Positions 37,234 to 45,287 of a stretch of 64,000 nucleotides of DNA are shown here, one piece after another. This stretch comes from Nocardia terpenica (GTDB taxonomy: Bacteria; Actinomycetota; Actinomycetes; Mycobacteriales; Mycobacteriaceae). A program made the position numbers and the translations under genes. Positions within the stretch are counted from its first letter, which is position 1. Every line of letters starts with the position of its first letter. The stretch is from contig NZ_JABMCZ010000001.1 in assembly GCF_013186535.1 (NCBI RefSeq), forward strand, positions 930,001 to 994,000. The letters are read 5' to 3'. The notes beneath the pieces were generated by a model. That model did not search any database, was not told where the DNA came from, and saw only the letters and a program-made list of their open reading frames with translations.

Positions 37234-37932
37234 CTAGGCCGCGCCCTCGCCCAGGTACTGCAACCAGATCGGGTCCAGATCGGCCGTGGTCGACAGCAAC
37301 CGCCAGTGCGGCCCTTTCGGCGAGACCAGCGGCTGGCGCAGCGTCCAACCCAGCTCGCTGAGCAATTTGTCGGCCTTGCGGTGATTGCACGGCGCGCAGG
37401 ACGCCACGCAGTTCTCCCACGAGTGCGGGCCGCCCCGGCTGCGCGGGATCACGTGGTCGATGGTCTCGGCCTTGCCGCCGCAGTAGCCGCAGCGATACCG
37501 GTCCCGGTGCATCAGCGCCGCGCGGGTCATCGGGACCCGGGCGCGATAGGGCACGCGGACGTAGCTGCGCAGGCGGATCACCGACGGCACGGCGACCGAG
37601 GAGCCCGCGGAGTGGACGACCGGGCCTTCCTCGTTGTGGTGGACGGGATCGGCCTTGTCGCAGATCAGGAGGACGATGGCGCGGCGCGCGGGCAGGGCGG
37701 TGAGCGGCTCGTAGGTGGCGTTCAGAAGCAGCACCCGGCGCTTCACCCAGGGGGCGACAGCAGGAGGAAGGGGAGGAGTTTCGGGATATCGGTGCGGATG
37801 CGCACCCGGCGAAGATTTATTGGAGAGGACATGCAGCGGAGTAGCCCCCGACCCACGATTGTGGACATCGGCGGGCTGGAGTTGTCGGTGTGTCCTCGCC
37901 TCGTGTGACCGGGCGCCGTTCCGCTGCTTCAT
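37234..37932 (-). CDS. HNH endonuclease-domain protein (Rv2469c-like)
   Basis: The conserved part starts at VKRRVLLLNATYEPLTALP. The HNH module is near the C-terminus: CGYCGGKAETIDHVIPRSRG, then ENCVASCAPCNHRKAD, with two CxxC pairs for zinc and the DH and N-H residues for catalysis. ATG 37932 gives 232 residues, close to the mycobacterial homologue; ATG 38034 and a GTG before VKRR are alternatives. The N-terminal 60 residues have low complexity. Cellular role of this actinobacterial HNH family is unknown. Confidence 0.8.
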   Translation of the reverse strand: MKQRNGARSHEARTHRQLQPADVHNRGSGATPLHVLSNKSSPGAHPHRYPETPPLPPAVAPWVKRRVLLLNATYEPLTALPARRAIVLLICDKADPVHHNEEGPVVHSAGSSVAVPSVIRLRSYVRVPYRARVPMTRAALMHRDRYRCGYCGGKAETIDHVIPRSRGGPHSWENCVASCAPCNHRKADKLLSELGWTLRQPLVSPKGPHWRLLSTTADLDPIWLQYLGEGAA

Positions 37933-38385
37933 GGGAACCCCGAATTCATTTTGTCCGGTAGGTGCGGTATCTGAGCAGACACTGCCACCCAGTTGACCAT
38001 GGAACGCCAACCATTGCACGGTGATTTCGCACATTGTGCGGTACGTCCCGGTTAACAGGGGATGAGCGGTGCTGGACGAGAGTTGGCTGGGCTGTCACCA
38101 GGATGCCGCCCGCCCCGCCACCTCCGCGAGCACGGTTCGGTCCCGATTGTGTGCCACCTTGTCGCGAGCTCGCCCCGACGCCGGGCCGAACCGGAGCGAT
38201 ATGCTGGCAGAGTCATGGTCGGGCGCGCTGTAAGACCGGAGCGAGTCTTACGAGCGACGTTCGCGGCCGGCTCGTCGTTCAGCGGCCGAAGCGCATGCGC
38301 GCAGCGCGAGTCTCGGCCGCTGAACGACGAGCCGGCCGCGAACACGCCGCGACGAAGGAGCGGCAATCAAACACAGCGAGGATCG
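37933..38385. other. Intergenic region with inverted repeats upstream of glbO
   Basis: About 450 bases with no credible gene. It holds a 7-bp inverted repeat (GTAAGAC / GTCTTAC, 38230-38251) and a large perfect one (38259-38343). Confidence 0.6.
38259..38343. repeat. 31-bp perfect inverted repeat with 23-nt loop
   Basis: The left arm (38259-38289) begins GTTCGCGGCCGGCTCGTCGT and pairs without mismatch with the right arm (38313-38343), which ends ACGACGAGCCGGCCGCGAAC. The loop contains the palindrome GCGCATGCGC. It lies 43 nt upstream of the glbO start and would form a very stable structure. Confidence 0.9.
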
Positions 38386-38790
38386 ATGACTTCCGGCGAG
38401 CAGACGGCGACATCCTTCTACGAGGCGGTCGGTGGGGCGGAGACGTTCCGGCGGCTGGTGGCGGCGTTCTACCGCGAGGTGGCCCGCGACGAGGTGCTGC
38501 GCCCGCTGTATCCGGAGCAGGATCTGGGCCCGGCCGAGCGGCGGCTGCGGATGTTCCTCGAGCAGTACTGGGGCGGGCCGCGCACCTACTCCGACGAGCG
38601 CGGGCACCCGCGGCTTCGGATGCGGCACATGCCGTTTCGGATCGGGCCGATCGAACGCGACGCCTGGCTGCGCTGCATGCGGATCGCGGTGGCCGAGATC
38701 GAGCCCGAGGTGCTCGACGACGAGCATCGCCGCGCCCTGCTCGATTATCTGGAGATGGCGGCCAATTCGCTGATCAACGCGCCGTTCTGA
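38386..38790 (+). CDS. glbO: Truncated haemoglobin O (trHbO, group II)
   Basis: A 134-residue 2/2 globin. The B-helix Tyr is in AFYREVARDEVL, the CD region in RPLYPEQDLGPAE, the proximal His in RMRHMPFRIGP and the G8 Trp in RDAWLRCM, as in group II truncated haemoglobins. It binds haem and O2 and is thought to aid oxygen delivery or redox chemistry at the membrane. ATG 38386 is preceded by a weak AGCGAGG. It corresponds to Rv2470 between HNH and aglA. Confidence 0.92.
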   Translation: MTSGEQTATSFYEAVGGAETFRRLVAAFYREVARDEVLRPLYPEQDLGPAERRLRMFLEQYWGGPRTYSDERGHPRLRMRHMPFRIGPIERDAWLRCMRIAVAEIEPEVLDDEHRRALLDYLEMAANSLINAPF

Positions 38791-38823
38791 ACCGACGCCC
38801 GAATTTTGGCACCATGGGCGGTT

Positions 38824-40431
38824 GTGACGCCTTCTGCAACCGAGGATCCGGACGCACCGTGGTGGCGATCGGCGGTGTTCTATCAGATCTACCCGCGGTC
38901 GTTCGCGGATTCCGACGGTGACGGCGTCGGCGATCTGGGCGGCGTGCGCGCCCGGCTCGGCTACCTCGACATGCTCGGGGTCGACGCCCTGTGGATCTGC
39001 CCGGTGATGCGCTCGCCGATGGCCGACGGCGGGTACGACATCAGCGATCCCCGCGACATCGATCCCCTCTTCGGCGATCTCGCGACGCTCGACGAGCTGA
39101 TCGCCGAGGCGCACGAGCGGGGCATCCGGGTCACCATGGACCTGGTGCCCAACCACACCAGCGACCGGCATCGGTGGTTCGCCGCGGCGCTGGCGGGCGC
39201 GCCGGACGGCCCGGAACGCGCACGCTACATCTTCCGCGACGGCCGCGGCCCCGGCGGCGACGAGCCGCCCAACAACTGGCCAAGCATCTTCGGCGGCCCC
39301 GCCTGGACCCGCGTCACCGAACCCGACGGCACCCCCGGCCAGTGGTACCTGCACCTGTTCGCCCGCGAACAGCCGGACCTGAACTGGGACAATCCGGAGG
39401 TTCTCGCCGATTTCGAACGGACCATGCGGTTCTGGCTGGATCGCGGCGTCGACGGCTTCCGCATCGATGTCGCGCACGGCATGGCCAAACCGCCGGGCCT
39501 GCCCGACCTGGACCACGTCCACACCCGCATGCTGCTCCACGACGACAGCGACCCGCGCTTCAACAATCCGGGCGTGCACGAGATCCACCGCAGGCTGCGC
39601 AAGGTGCTCGACGAGTATCCGGACGCGGTGTCCATCGGCGAGGTGTGGGTCGACGACAACACCCGCTTCGGCGAGTACGTGCGCCCCGACGAACTGCACC
39701 TGGCCTTCAACTTCCGGCTCGCCGAGGCCGCCTTCGAGGCGACGGAGATCCGTGCGGCGGTGGACAATTCGGTGGCGGCCGTGACCTGGGCGGGCGCCAC
39801 CCCGACCTGGACGCTGTCCAATCACGACATCGAGCGCGAGGTCACCCGCTACGGCGGCGGCGCGATCGGCCGGGACCGGGCGCGGGCAATGATCCTGCTC
39901 GAATTGGCGCTGCCGGGCGCGGTGTTCGTCTACAACGGCTCCGAACTGGGGCTGCCCAATGTCGACGATCTGCCCGACGAGGTGCTGCAGGATCCGGTGT
40001 GGGAGCGGTCCGGGCACACCGAGCGCGGCCGGGACGGCTGCCGGGTGCCGATTCCGTGGGAGGGTGACGAACCGCCCTTCGGCTTCACCACCGCCGCGCG
40101 GTCCTGGCTGCCGATCCCGCCGCGGTGGGCCGACCGGACCGTCGAGCGCCAGCTCGAGCGCCCGGATTCGACGCTGGCGCTGTACCGGCGGGCCATCGAA
40201 TTGCGCGGCGCGCGACCGGAATTCGCCGGGGCCGGGCTGGAGTGGGCCGACGCGCCCGCCGAATGTGTGGCCTTCCGGCGCGCGGGCGGGCTGGTCTGCG
40301 TGCTCAACGCCGCCGCGGACCCGATCCCGCTGCCGCCGGGGGAGGTGCTGCTCGCCAGCGCCCCGCTCGTGGGCGGTCGGCTGCCCGCGAACGCGGCGGC
40401 CTGGCTGGTCCGGGCGGACGACACGGCATAG
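38824..40431 (+). CDS. aglA: Alpha-glucosidase, GH13 family
   Basis: A 535-residue (beta/alpha)8 enzyme that hydrolyses alpha-1,4 or alpha-1,6 glucosides. Key features are FYQIYPRSF near the start, DLVPNHTSDRHRWF, nucleophile D215 in GFRIDVAHG, acid/base E273 in IGEVWVDD and D335 in SNHDIER. ADSDGDGVGDLGG is the usual calcium-like loop. GTG 38824 is preferred; TTG 38806 would add six residues. Homologue of Rv2471. Confidence 0.92.
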   Translation: MTPSATEDPDAPWWRSAVFYQIYPRSFADSDGDGVGDLGGVRARLGYLDMLGVDALWICPVMRSPMADGGYDISDPRDIDPLFGDLATLDELIAEAHERGIRVTMDLVPNHTSDRHRWFAAALAGAPDGPERARYIFRDGRGPGGDEPPNNWPSIFGGPAWTRVTEPDGTPGQWYLHLFAREQPDLNWDNPEVLADFERTMRFWLDRGVDGFRIDVAHGMAKPPGLPDLDHVHTRMLLHDDSDPRFNNPGVHEIHRRLRKVLDEYPDAVSIGEVWVDDNTRFGEYVRPDELHLAFNFRLAEAAFEATEIRAAVDNSVAAVTWAGATPTWTLSNHDIEREVTRYGGGAIGRDRARAMILLELALPGAVFVYNGSELGLPNVDDLPDEVLQDPVWERSGHTERGRDGCRVPIPWEGDEPPFGFTTAARSWLPIPPRWADRTVERQLERPDSTLALYRRAIELRGARPEFAGAGLEWADAPAECVAFRRAGGLVCVLNAAADPIPLPPGEVLLASAPLVGGRLPANAAAWLVRADDTA

Positions 40432-40473
40432 GGACTCGACAGCGCCGCCGGACCCATCGTCTACCGTTGGGCT

Positions 40474-40752
40474 GTGAGCATTCTCGAGACAGTGCTGATC
40501 TTTGTCGGCATTCCACTGGTGATCTATGCGGTGATCGCCGGGTTGTCGTTCCTCGGTAAGCCGCTGCCCGGCGAGAAGCCGGTCCACTACAACCTCGGCG
40601 ACAAGTGGGCCGCGGATCCGGTGCTGTGGAGCGCGACCGACGAGGTGACCGCAACCGGTCACGATGTCACCGAGTCCTCGCATGGCAGTCATGCGGCAAT
40701 CGAATCCGCGCGGACGGACCTGATCGGAGGCCGGGCAAGTGGCAAGTTCTAA
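40474..40752 (+). CDS. Small membrane protein, likely aa3-oxidase subunit CtaJ
   Basis: A 92-residue protein with one N-terminal helix (SILETVLIFVGIPLVIYAVI) and a polar tail containing PGEKPVHYNLGDKWAADPVL. Proteins of this shape at this locus have been named CtaJ in the mycobacterial cytochrome bcc-aa3 supercomplex; I rely on memory for that link. Its 3' end overlaps the DUF5130 gene by 14 nt. GTG at 40474 follows a short gap after aglA. Confidence 0.55.
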   Translation: MSILETVLIFVGIPLVIYAVIAGLSFLGKPLPGEKPVHYNLGDKWAADPVLWSATDEVTATGHDVTESSHGSHAAIESARTDLIGGRASGKF

Positions 40753-41209
40753 GTGGCCCGCGGTGGTCGAGGCCGACCTGCCGCACGGATGGGTCGTCAC
40801 CACCAGCGGACGGGTCTCCGGCGTGCACGAGGCCGGCGACGTGTTCAAGGAGGCGCCGTTCAGCGACAAGGAACGGCTGATCATGGACAACACGCTCACC
40901 GAGGCCACCCGCAGCACGAAGGTGCGCTTCAACGTCTACATCGGCGATCTCGGTGCGGACGCCGCCGCGGGTGTCGACGCGCTGTTCCCGGCCACCCCCG
41001 AGGCGGCCCGCTCGGTGCTCATCGCCGTCTCGCCGAACGACAAGGCCGTCGAGGTGCGCTCCGGCCGCGACGTCGCCGACCGGGTCAACGACCGAGTCTG
41101 CCAACTCGGCGTCACCGCCGCCCTCAGCTCCCTGCGCCAGGGCGAATTGATCGACGGCCTGGTATCCGCGGTCCGCGTAATGGCCGCCGCCATCGGCCGC
41201 CCCAGCTGA
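40739..41209 (+). CDS. DUF5130 family protein (Rv2468c-like)
   Basis: A 156-residue protein with no signal peptide. It reads DLPHGWVVTTSGRVSGVHEA, KVRFNVYIGDLGADA and KAVEVRSGRDVADRVNDRVC, the pattern of TPM-like alpha/beta domains placed in DUF5130. GTG 40739 overlaps the preceding gene. A hairpin follows the stop. The function is unknown; the genomic link to a respiratory small subunit is conserved in mycolata. Confidence 0.8.
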   Translation: MASSKWPAVVEADLPHGWVVTTSGRVSGVHEAGDVFKEAPFSDKERLIMDNTLTEATRSTKVRFNVYIGDLGADAAAGVDALFPATPEAARSVLIAVSPNDKAVEVRSGRDVADRVNDRVCQLGVTAALSSLRQGELIDGLVSAVRVMAAAIGRPS

Positions 41210-41224
41210 TTTCGAATGCCGCCC

Positions 41225-41250
41225 ACCCCCTTCGGTTTACCGGAGGGGGT
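41225..41250. terminator. Hairpin between convergent DUF5130 and methyltransferase genes
   Basis: ACCCCCTTCGG pairs with CCGGAGGGGGT (one G-T pair) around a TTTA loop, 15 nt after the DUF5130 stop. It can serve both directions. Confidence 0.7.
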
Positions 41251-41290
41251 TCGGCGTTTCGGCCGGGGCCGATGAGTTGTGGTGTCGGGC

Positions 41291-42115
41291 TCAGGTGGTG
41301 TCGGTGCGTTGGGCGGTGAGTACGACGGCTGTGTAGTGCATTGTGAAGGTGCCGCCGATGTTGTCGATGGCTTTGCCTATGTCGGTGAGTAATTCGGTCA
41401 TGGTGGTGGTGGGGAGGCGGGCGCTGACGCCTGCGGTGGGGAGGCCGTCGAGCCATTCGTCGCGGGTGTAGGTGTGGGGCCAGGGGAATTGCCACCGGTC
41501 GATGTCGGTGAAGCTGTCCGTGGTGCGCAGGGCCTCTTCCGCGCGGGTGCAGATCGCCGAGTATGCCTCGGCTCCGGCCGTCATGCCGCGCAGGATCGGC
41601 AGGTCGGGGAGCAGGCGGTGGTAGACCTCCGCGAAGGCGTCCTCCACCTCGGGCGGAAGTTGCATCGCGTTCCAGAACGCGGCGAAGCGGCCGCCGGGGC
41701 GCAGGGCCCGCGCCGAACTCCGCGCTCCCGCAAGGGGATCCACCCAGTGCCAGGCTTGGCCCGCGATGACCGCGTCGAAGGTGCGCCCGCCATGATCCCA
41801 TTCCTCGAAGCGCGCCACCTCGACCTCGAATCCCTGCGCTCGCGCGAAATCGGCCATGCGCGCATCGGGTTCGACGCCCAGCACCCGGCAGCCCGCCGCG
41901 CGGAACTGCCGCGCCGCGATGCCGGTTCCACAGCCGACGTCGAGCACGTCCGGGCCGGGGCTCGCGGCGACGAGGCGGTGCACCATGGCATCGGGGTAGC
42001 GGGGACGGGCGCGGTCGTAGCGGGCCGCCTCCGCGCCGAACGATTCGGCCATATCGCGGGCCCGATGTGGTTGGTGCTCGGGAGGTCCCGGGTGCCCGGG
42101 CGGTAGAGTGACCAT
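41291..42115 (-). CDS. Class I SAM-dependent methyltransferase
   Basis: A 274-residue methyltransferase. The SAM-binding glycine motif is VLDVGCGTG (about residues 56-64), followed by VLGVEPDARM and AGQAWHWVDP, the signature of the UbiE/Methyltransf_11 type with ESFGAEAARYDRARPRYP at the N-terminus. Substrate is unknown. It is divergent from the TetR gene at 42193, and a GCCCAC operator-like repeat lies between. ATG 42115 is used; the internal start at MAESFG is possible. Confidence 0.88.
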   Translation of the reverse strand: MVTLPPGHPGPPEHQPHRARDMAESFGAEAARYDRARPRYPDAMVHRLVAASPGPDVLDVGCGTGIAARQFRAAGCRVLGVEPDARMADFARAQGFEVEVARFEEWDHGGRTFDAVIAGQAWHWVDPLAGARSSARALRPGGRFAAFWNAMQLPPEVEDAFAEVYHRLLPDLPILRGMTAGAEAYSAICTRAEEALRTTDSFTDIDRWQFPWPHTYTRDEWLDGLPTAGVSARLPTTTMTELLTDIGKAIDNIGGTFTMHYTAVVLTAQRTDTT

Positions 42116-42117
42116 GT

Positions 42118-42143
42118 GCCCACTTTAGTGGGCGTGTGCCCAC
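42118..42143. promoter_or_regulatory. GCCCAC/GTGGGC palindrome, TetR operator candidate
   Basis: GCCCAC (42118-42123), TTTA, GTGGGC (42128-42133) and a third GCCCAC half-site at 42138-42143. It starts 2 nt upstream of the methyltransferase start and ends 49 nt from the TetR start. Confidence 0.65.
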
Positions 42144-42192
42144 TCGCGATGGCTGTTCGCTGGTAGCCGAACGGCGAAGGGAGGATCGGACG

Positions 42193-42789
42193 ATGCCGAC
42201 CGGCGTCGCCATCAGGGATGTGCGCGAGCAGCTGTTCGCCGCCGCCGAACGCATCCTGCTGCGGGACGGGCCGAACGGGCTGACCAGCCGGGCCGTCACC
42301 GCCGAGGCGGGGGTGGCCAAAGGCGTTCTGCACCGGCACTTCTCGGACTTCGACGGCTTCCTCGCCGAGCTGGTGCTGGACCGTGCCGCGCGCATCGAAC
42401 GCCGAACCGCCGCCCTGTGCGAGTCCGCGGGGACCGGGAGCGTCGCCGGTCGGTTGGCCGAGGCGCTGACCTCGGTCTTCGAATCCGTCGCCGTCGCCAT
42501 CGTCAGCCTGGTCATCTTCCGGGACGAATTGCGCGCCCGGCTGCGCGAGACCTGGCCGACCGGCGTCCCCCTGGCGACCGAGGCCACCGCCATGATCGCC
42601 GCCTACCTCACCGCGGAGCGCGACCTGGGCCGGATCGCGGCGGACGCCGATATCGACACGCTCGCACCTACTTTGACGGGAGCCGGGCACCTGCTGTTCG
42701 CCGATCGCACCGGGACCGCCCCCTCGGCGGAGGCCGTCGAGAAGATGACCACCACCGTCCTCGGCGCGGTACTGAACTCCGCACGGTGA
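42193..42789 (+). CDS. TetR-family transcriptional regulator
   Basis: A 198-residue protein with the N-terminal HTH DVREQLFAAAERILLRDG, GLTSRAVTAEAGVAKGVLHR, HFSDFDGFL. ATG 42193 follows AGGGAGGATCGG. It is divergent from the methyltransferase gene and likely represses it and itself through the GCCCAC palindrome. The ligand is unknown. Confidence 0.88.
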   Translation: MPTGVAIRDVREQLFAAAERILLRDGPNGLTSRAVTAEAGVAKGVLHRHFSDFDGFLAELVLDRAARIERRTAALCESAGTGSVAGRLAEALTSVFESVAVAIVSLVIFRDELRARLRETWPTGVPLATEATAMIAAYLTAERDLGRIAADADIDTLAPTLTGAGHLLFADRTGTAPSAEAVEKMTTTVLGAVLNSAR

Positions 42790-42840
42790 GTGGCGGGGGA
42801 TGCCGAGCCGCCGAGAGGCGAATCTCTGTACGCTCTGGGT

Positions 42841-43269
42841 ATGGCCGAGCACCCGACACTGCACTCGATCCCCGGCGGACGCGAGGATCGGTCGCCCGCC
42901 CCGCAGCCCCGCGAGCCGCTGTGGCGCGAGGTCCTCGGCCAGCGCCTGCGAGAACTCCGCCGCGACCAGGACGAAACCCTCGCCGAAACCGCCGGCCGCG
43001 CAGGAGTCTCCCCCCAATACCTCTCCGAGGTGGAACGCGGCCGCAAGGAACCCTCCAGCGAAATGATCGCGGCCCTGGCCGGAGCCCTGGGCACCACCCT
43101 CGCCGACCTCACCGAACAGGTAGCCGAAGACCTACGCCGCCAGTCCATCCTGGTCCGCATGTCCGCCCCCACCGCGCCCCCCACCCGCCCAACTTCCCGC
43201 CTGACCATCATCACCGGCCCCGACAGGCCCCACCGCCGCCCCACCGGCCCGGTCCTCATGGCCGCGTAA
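42841..43269 (+). CDS. XRE-family regulator, ClgR/PopR-like
   Basis: A 142-residue Cro/C1-type regulator: REVLGQRLRELRRDQDETLA, ETAGRAGVSPQYLSEVERGR, KEPSSEMIAALAGALG. The helix YLSEVERGRKEPSSE is the hallmark of ClgR-type activators, which in actinobacteria control clp genes; PopR is the Streptomyces paralogue tied to clpP3-clpP4. A clpP pair lies about 0.8 kb downstream on the other strand, which fits. The C-terminal tail is basic and proline-rich. ATG 42841 is used. Confidence 0.8.
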   Translation: MAEHPTLHSIPGGREDRSPAPQPREPLWREVLGQRLRELRRDQDETLAETAGRAGVSPQYLSEVERGRKEPSSEMIAALAGALGTTLADLTEQVAEDLRRQSILVRMSAPTAPPTRPTSRLTIITGPDRPHRRPTGPVLMAA

Positions 43270-43446
43270 CCCCTCGCCGAGCACGGCCCACACTTCTACG
43301 CACCGGTTCCCTCAACGCCCGGCAGGCGTAGTCCCTCGAGGGCCTTCAGCGCGCCCATTCCCTTGATGCGCGTTGCCTTCCTCGAACTCTCGGTATGCCT
43401 GGCGCCCCACTGAGGTTCGTGACGCGATATCGCGACGACCGCCGCC

Positions 43447-43470
43447 ATTCCGGCATGCTTCGGCCGGAAT
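43447..43470. repeat. Hairpin element, copy 2
   Basis: ATTCCGGC - ATGCTTCG - GCCGGAAT, a variant of the GATCCCGGC hairpin, at the left end of the 50-nt repeat array. Confidence 0.7.
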
Positions 43471-43496
43471 CCACTGGTACGCAGCACGTTCCGATG

Positions 43497-43520
43497 GATC
43501 CCGGCCAAAAGCGCGCCGGG
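43497..43520. repeat. Hairpin element, copy 3 (inverted)
   Basis: ATCCCGGC - CAAAAGCGC - GCCGGGA, the same palindrome in the opposite orientation, 26 nt after copy 2. Confidence 0.65.
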
Positions 43521-43540
43521 ACCCCGGCGGGCCCTCCCTG

Positions 43541-44017
43541 TGGGCCTTGGCGTGCTGGTCTCCTTGTGGGTCCGGCGTGCTGGTCTTCTTGTGGGTCCGG
43601 CGTGCTTGTCCCCTGTGGGCCTTGGCGTGCTGGTCTCCCTGTGGGCCCGGCGTGCTCGTCTCCTGTGGGCCTTGGCGTGCTGGTCTCCCTGTGGGCCCGG
43701 CGTGCTCGTCTCCTGTGGGCCTTGGCGTGCTGGTCTCCCTGTGGGCCCGGCGTGCTCGTCTCCTGTGGGCCTTGGCGTGCTGGTCTCCCTGTGGGCCCGG
43801 CGTGCTCGTCTCCTGTGGGCCTTGGCGTGCTGGTCTCCCTGTGGGCCCGGCGTGCCCGTCCCCTGTGGGCCTTGGCGTGCTGGTCTCCCTGTGGGCCCGG
43901 CGTGCCCGTCCCCTATGGGCCCTGGCGTGCTGGTCTCCCTGTGGGCCCGGCGTGCCCGTCCCCTATGGGCCCTGGCGTGCTCGTTTCCCTGTGGGTCCGG
44001 CGCGCCCGTCTCCCTAT
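43541..44017. repeat. Tandem array, 50-nt unit (two 25-nt halves)
   Basis: About nine units of period 50 nt (starts near 43571, then 43621, 43671, 43721, 43771, 43821, 43871, 43921, 43971). Each unit is made of two 25-nt halves, one with GGGCCTTGGCGTGCTGGTCT and one with GGCCCGGCGTGCTCGTCTCC. Identity between central units is nearly complete, and edge units are more diverged. The halves contain CGGCGTGCT, the left half of the hairpin element. Frames running through it are repeat artefacts. Confidence 0.9.
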
Positions 44018-44046
44018 GGGCCCCGGCGTGCTTTTGGCCGGGGCCC
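44018..44046. repeat. Hairpin element, copy 4
   Basis: GGGCCCCGGC - GTGCTTTTG - GCCGGGGCCC, a 10-bp perfect stem that ends the 50-nt array, 11 nt after the clpP2 stop (minus strand). It may terminate the clpP operon. Confidence 0.75.
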
Positions 44047-44056
44047 ACAGGGCGAG

Positions 44057-44647
44057 TCAGGAGCGGGGGTCCAGGACTCTGTCGGCCAGGCCGTATTCGA
44101 TGGCGGCCTGGGCTGTGAAGACGCGGTCGCGGTCGGTGTCGTGGCGGAGGGTTTCCAGGGATTGGCCGGTGTGTTGGGAGAGGATGGTTTCTACCTGGGA
44201 GCGGAGGCGGACCAGTTCGTCGGCCTGGATGATGAGGTCGGGGATGGCGCCGCGGCCGCTGTCGGCCGGCTGGTGCAGGACCACGCGGGAGTGCGGGAGC
44301 ATGGTGCGATGCCCTGGCTTGCCGCCCGCCAGCAGGACCGCGCCGACGGCGATGGCCTGGCCCACGCAGAAGGTCGCCACCGGGGACGATACGTGCTGCA
44401 TGGTGTCGTACACCGCGAGCATGGCCGACAGGTCGCCGCCCTCGCAGTTGATGTACAGATTGATGTCCCGCCCGGGGCTCTCGGCCTCGAGGTGCAGCAG
44501 CTGGGCGATGAGCGCGTTGGCCACCCCGGAATCGATCGGCGTGCCGAGGTAGACGATGCGCTCGGCCAGCAGATGCGAGTAGACGTCCATGATCCGCTCC
44601 CCGCGCGGATTCTGGGCGATGACGTTCGGAATTGTGTAACTGCTCAT
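44057..44647 (-). CDS. ClpP-like subunit lacking catalytic serine (ClpR-like)
   Basis: A 196-residue ClpP-fold protein. Fold residues are intact (NCEGGDLSAMLAVYDTMQHV, SREKALA is not part of it, and MLPHSRVVLHQP), and His125 and Asp174 of the triad remain. In the nucleophile segment GQAASMG the sequence reads GQAIAVG, with Ala100 in place of Ser, so this subunit should be proteolytically inactive. It is translated just after the active subunit (ATGA overlap, 44644-44647), suggesting a mixed tetradecamer in which it plays a structural or docking role. Confidence 0.9.
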   Translation of the reverse strand: MSSYTIPNVIAQNPRGERIMDVYSHLLAERIVYLGTPIDSGVANALIAQLLHLEAESPGRDINLYINCEGGDLSAMLAVYDTMQHVSSPVATFCVGQAIAVGAVLLAGGKPGHRTMLPHSRVVLHQPADSGRGAIPDLIIQADELVRLRSQVETILSQHTGQSLETLRHDTDRDRVFTAQAAIEYGLADRVLDPRS

Positions 44648-45249
44648 TTCGAGATCCCCACTCGCTGCCGTTGCGGAATGACCTGACCGAACGAGTCGAC
44701 GATCCGGTCGATGAAGCCGTACTCCTGTGCCTGGGTCGCGCTGAACCACCGGTCGTGCAGCGAATCCTCGTAGATGCGATCGAAGTCCTGCCCGGTGTCC
44801 TCGGCGATCAGGCCGACCACGGTCTTGACGGTGTAGCGCAGATCGTCGGCCTGCACCTCGACCTCGGGCGCGTGGCCGCCGATGCCCGCCGAACCCTGAT
44901 GCATGAGGATCCGGGCGTGCGGCAGCGCGTACCGCTTGCCCTTCGTGCCCGCCGAGAGCAGGAATTGCCCGGCGCTGCAGGCCAATCCGAGCGCGAGCGT
45001 GGAAACGTCGCACGGAATCAGCCGCATGACATCACGAATCGCGAGCATCGCCGGGACCGAGCCGCCGAGGGAATGGATCCACAGCGAGATGCCCGCCTCG
45101 GAATCCTCGGCCGCCAGCGTCAGCAACTGCGTCATCAGCACGGTGCCGTTGTCGTCGTCGAGGTTCCCGTCGAGTACGAGAATGCGCCGGCTGAGCAATT
45201 GCTCCCGCACGCGCCAATTGAACAGCGGAGTCTTGTCGTCCTGAGCCAT
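44644..45249 (-). CDS. clpP: ClpP peptidase subunit, active-site triad present
   Basis: A 201-residue ATP-dependent protease subunit. The triad is S92 (GLACSAGQF), H117 (RILMHQ) and D166 (LHDRWFSA). The N-terminal region is of the actinobacterial accessory ClpP type (QDDKTPLFNWRVREQLLSRR) rather than of the tig-linked ClpP1/ClpP2. It needs a Clp ATPase, absent here. The stop overlaps the start of the inactive subunit gene by 4 nt. Regulatory palindrome 45288-45323 lies 39 nt upstream of the start. Confidence 0.9.
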   Translation of the reverse strand: MAQDDKTPLFNWRVREQLLSRRILVLDGNLDDDNGTVLMTQLLTLAAEDSEAGISLWIHSLGGSVPAMLAIRDVMRLIPCDVSTLALGLACSAGQFLLSAGTKGKRYALPHARILMHQGSAGIGGHAPEVEVQADDLRYTVKTVVGLIAEDTGQDFDRIYEDSLHDRWFSATQAQEYGFIDRIVDSFGQVIPQRQRVGISK

Positions 45250-45287
45250 GCCCCCACGGTGCCCGACGAAACGCCCCGACCGGCCCC

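Noticed and set aside
38230..38251. GTAAGAC inverted repeat as a terminator of the HNH gene
   Set aside because: It lies upstream of that gene's start on the opposite strand, not at its end; too short to call an operator with confidence.
38248..40932. 894-codon minus-strand frame opposite glbO and aglA
   Set aside because: Shadow of the GH13 gene; runs through the inverted repeat.
43296..44686. Long repeat-derived frames with collagen-like sequence
   Set aside because: They are produced by the tandem repeat on both strands, continue into the clpP gene and have no ribosome site.
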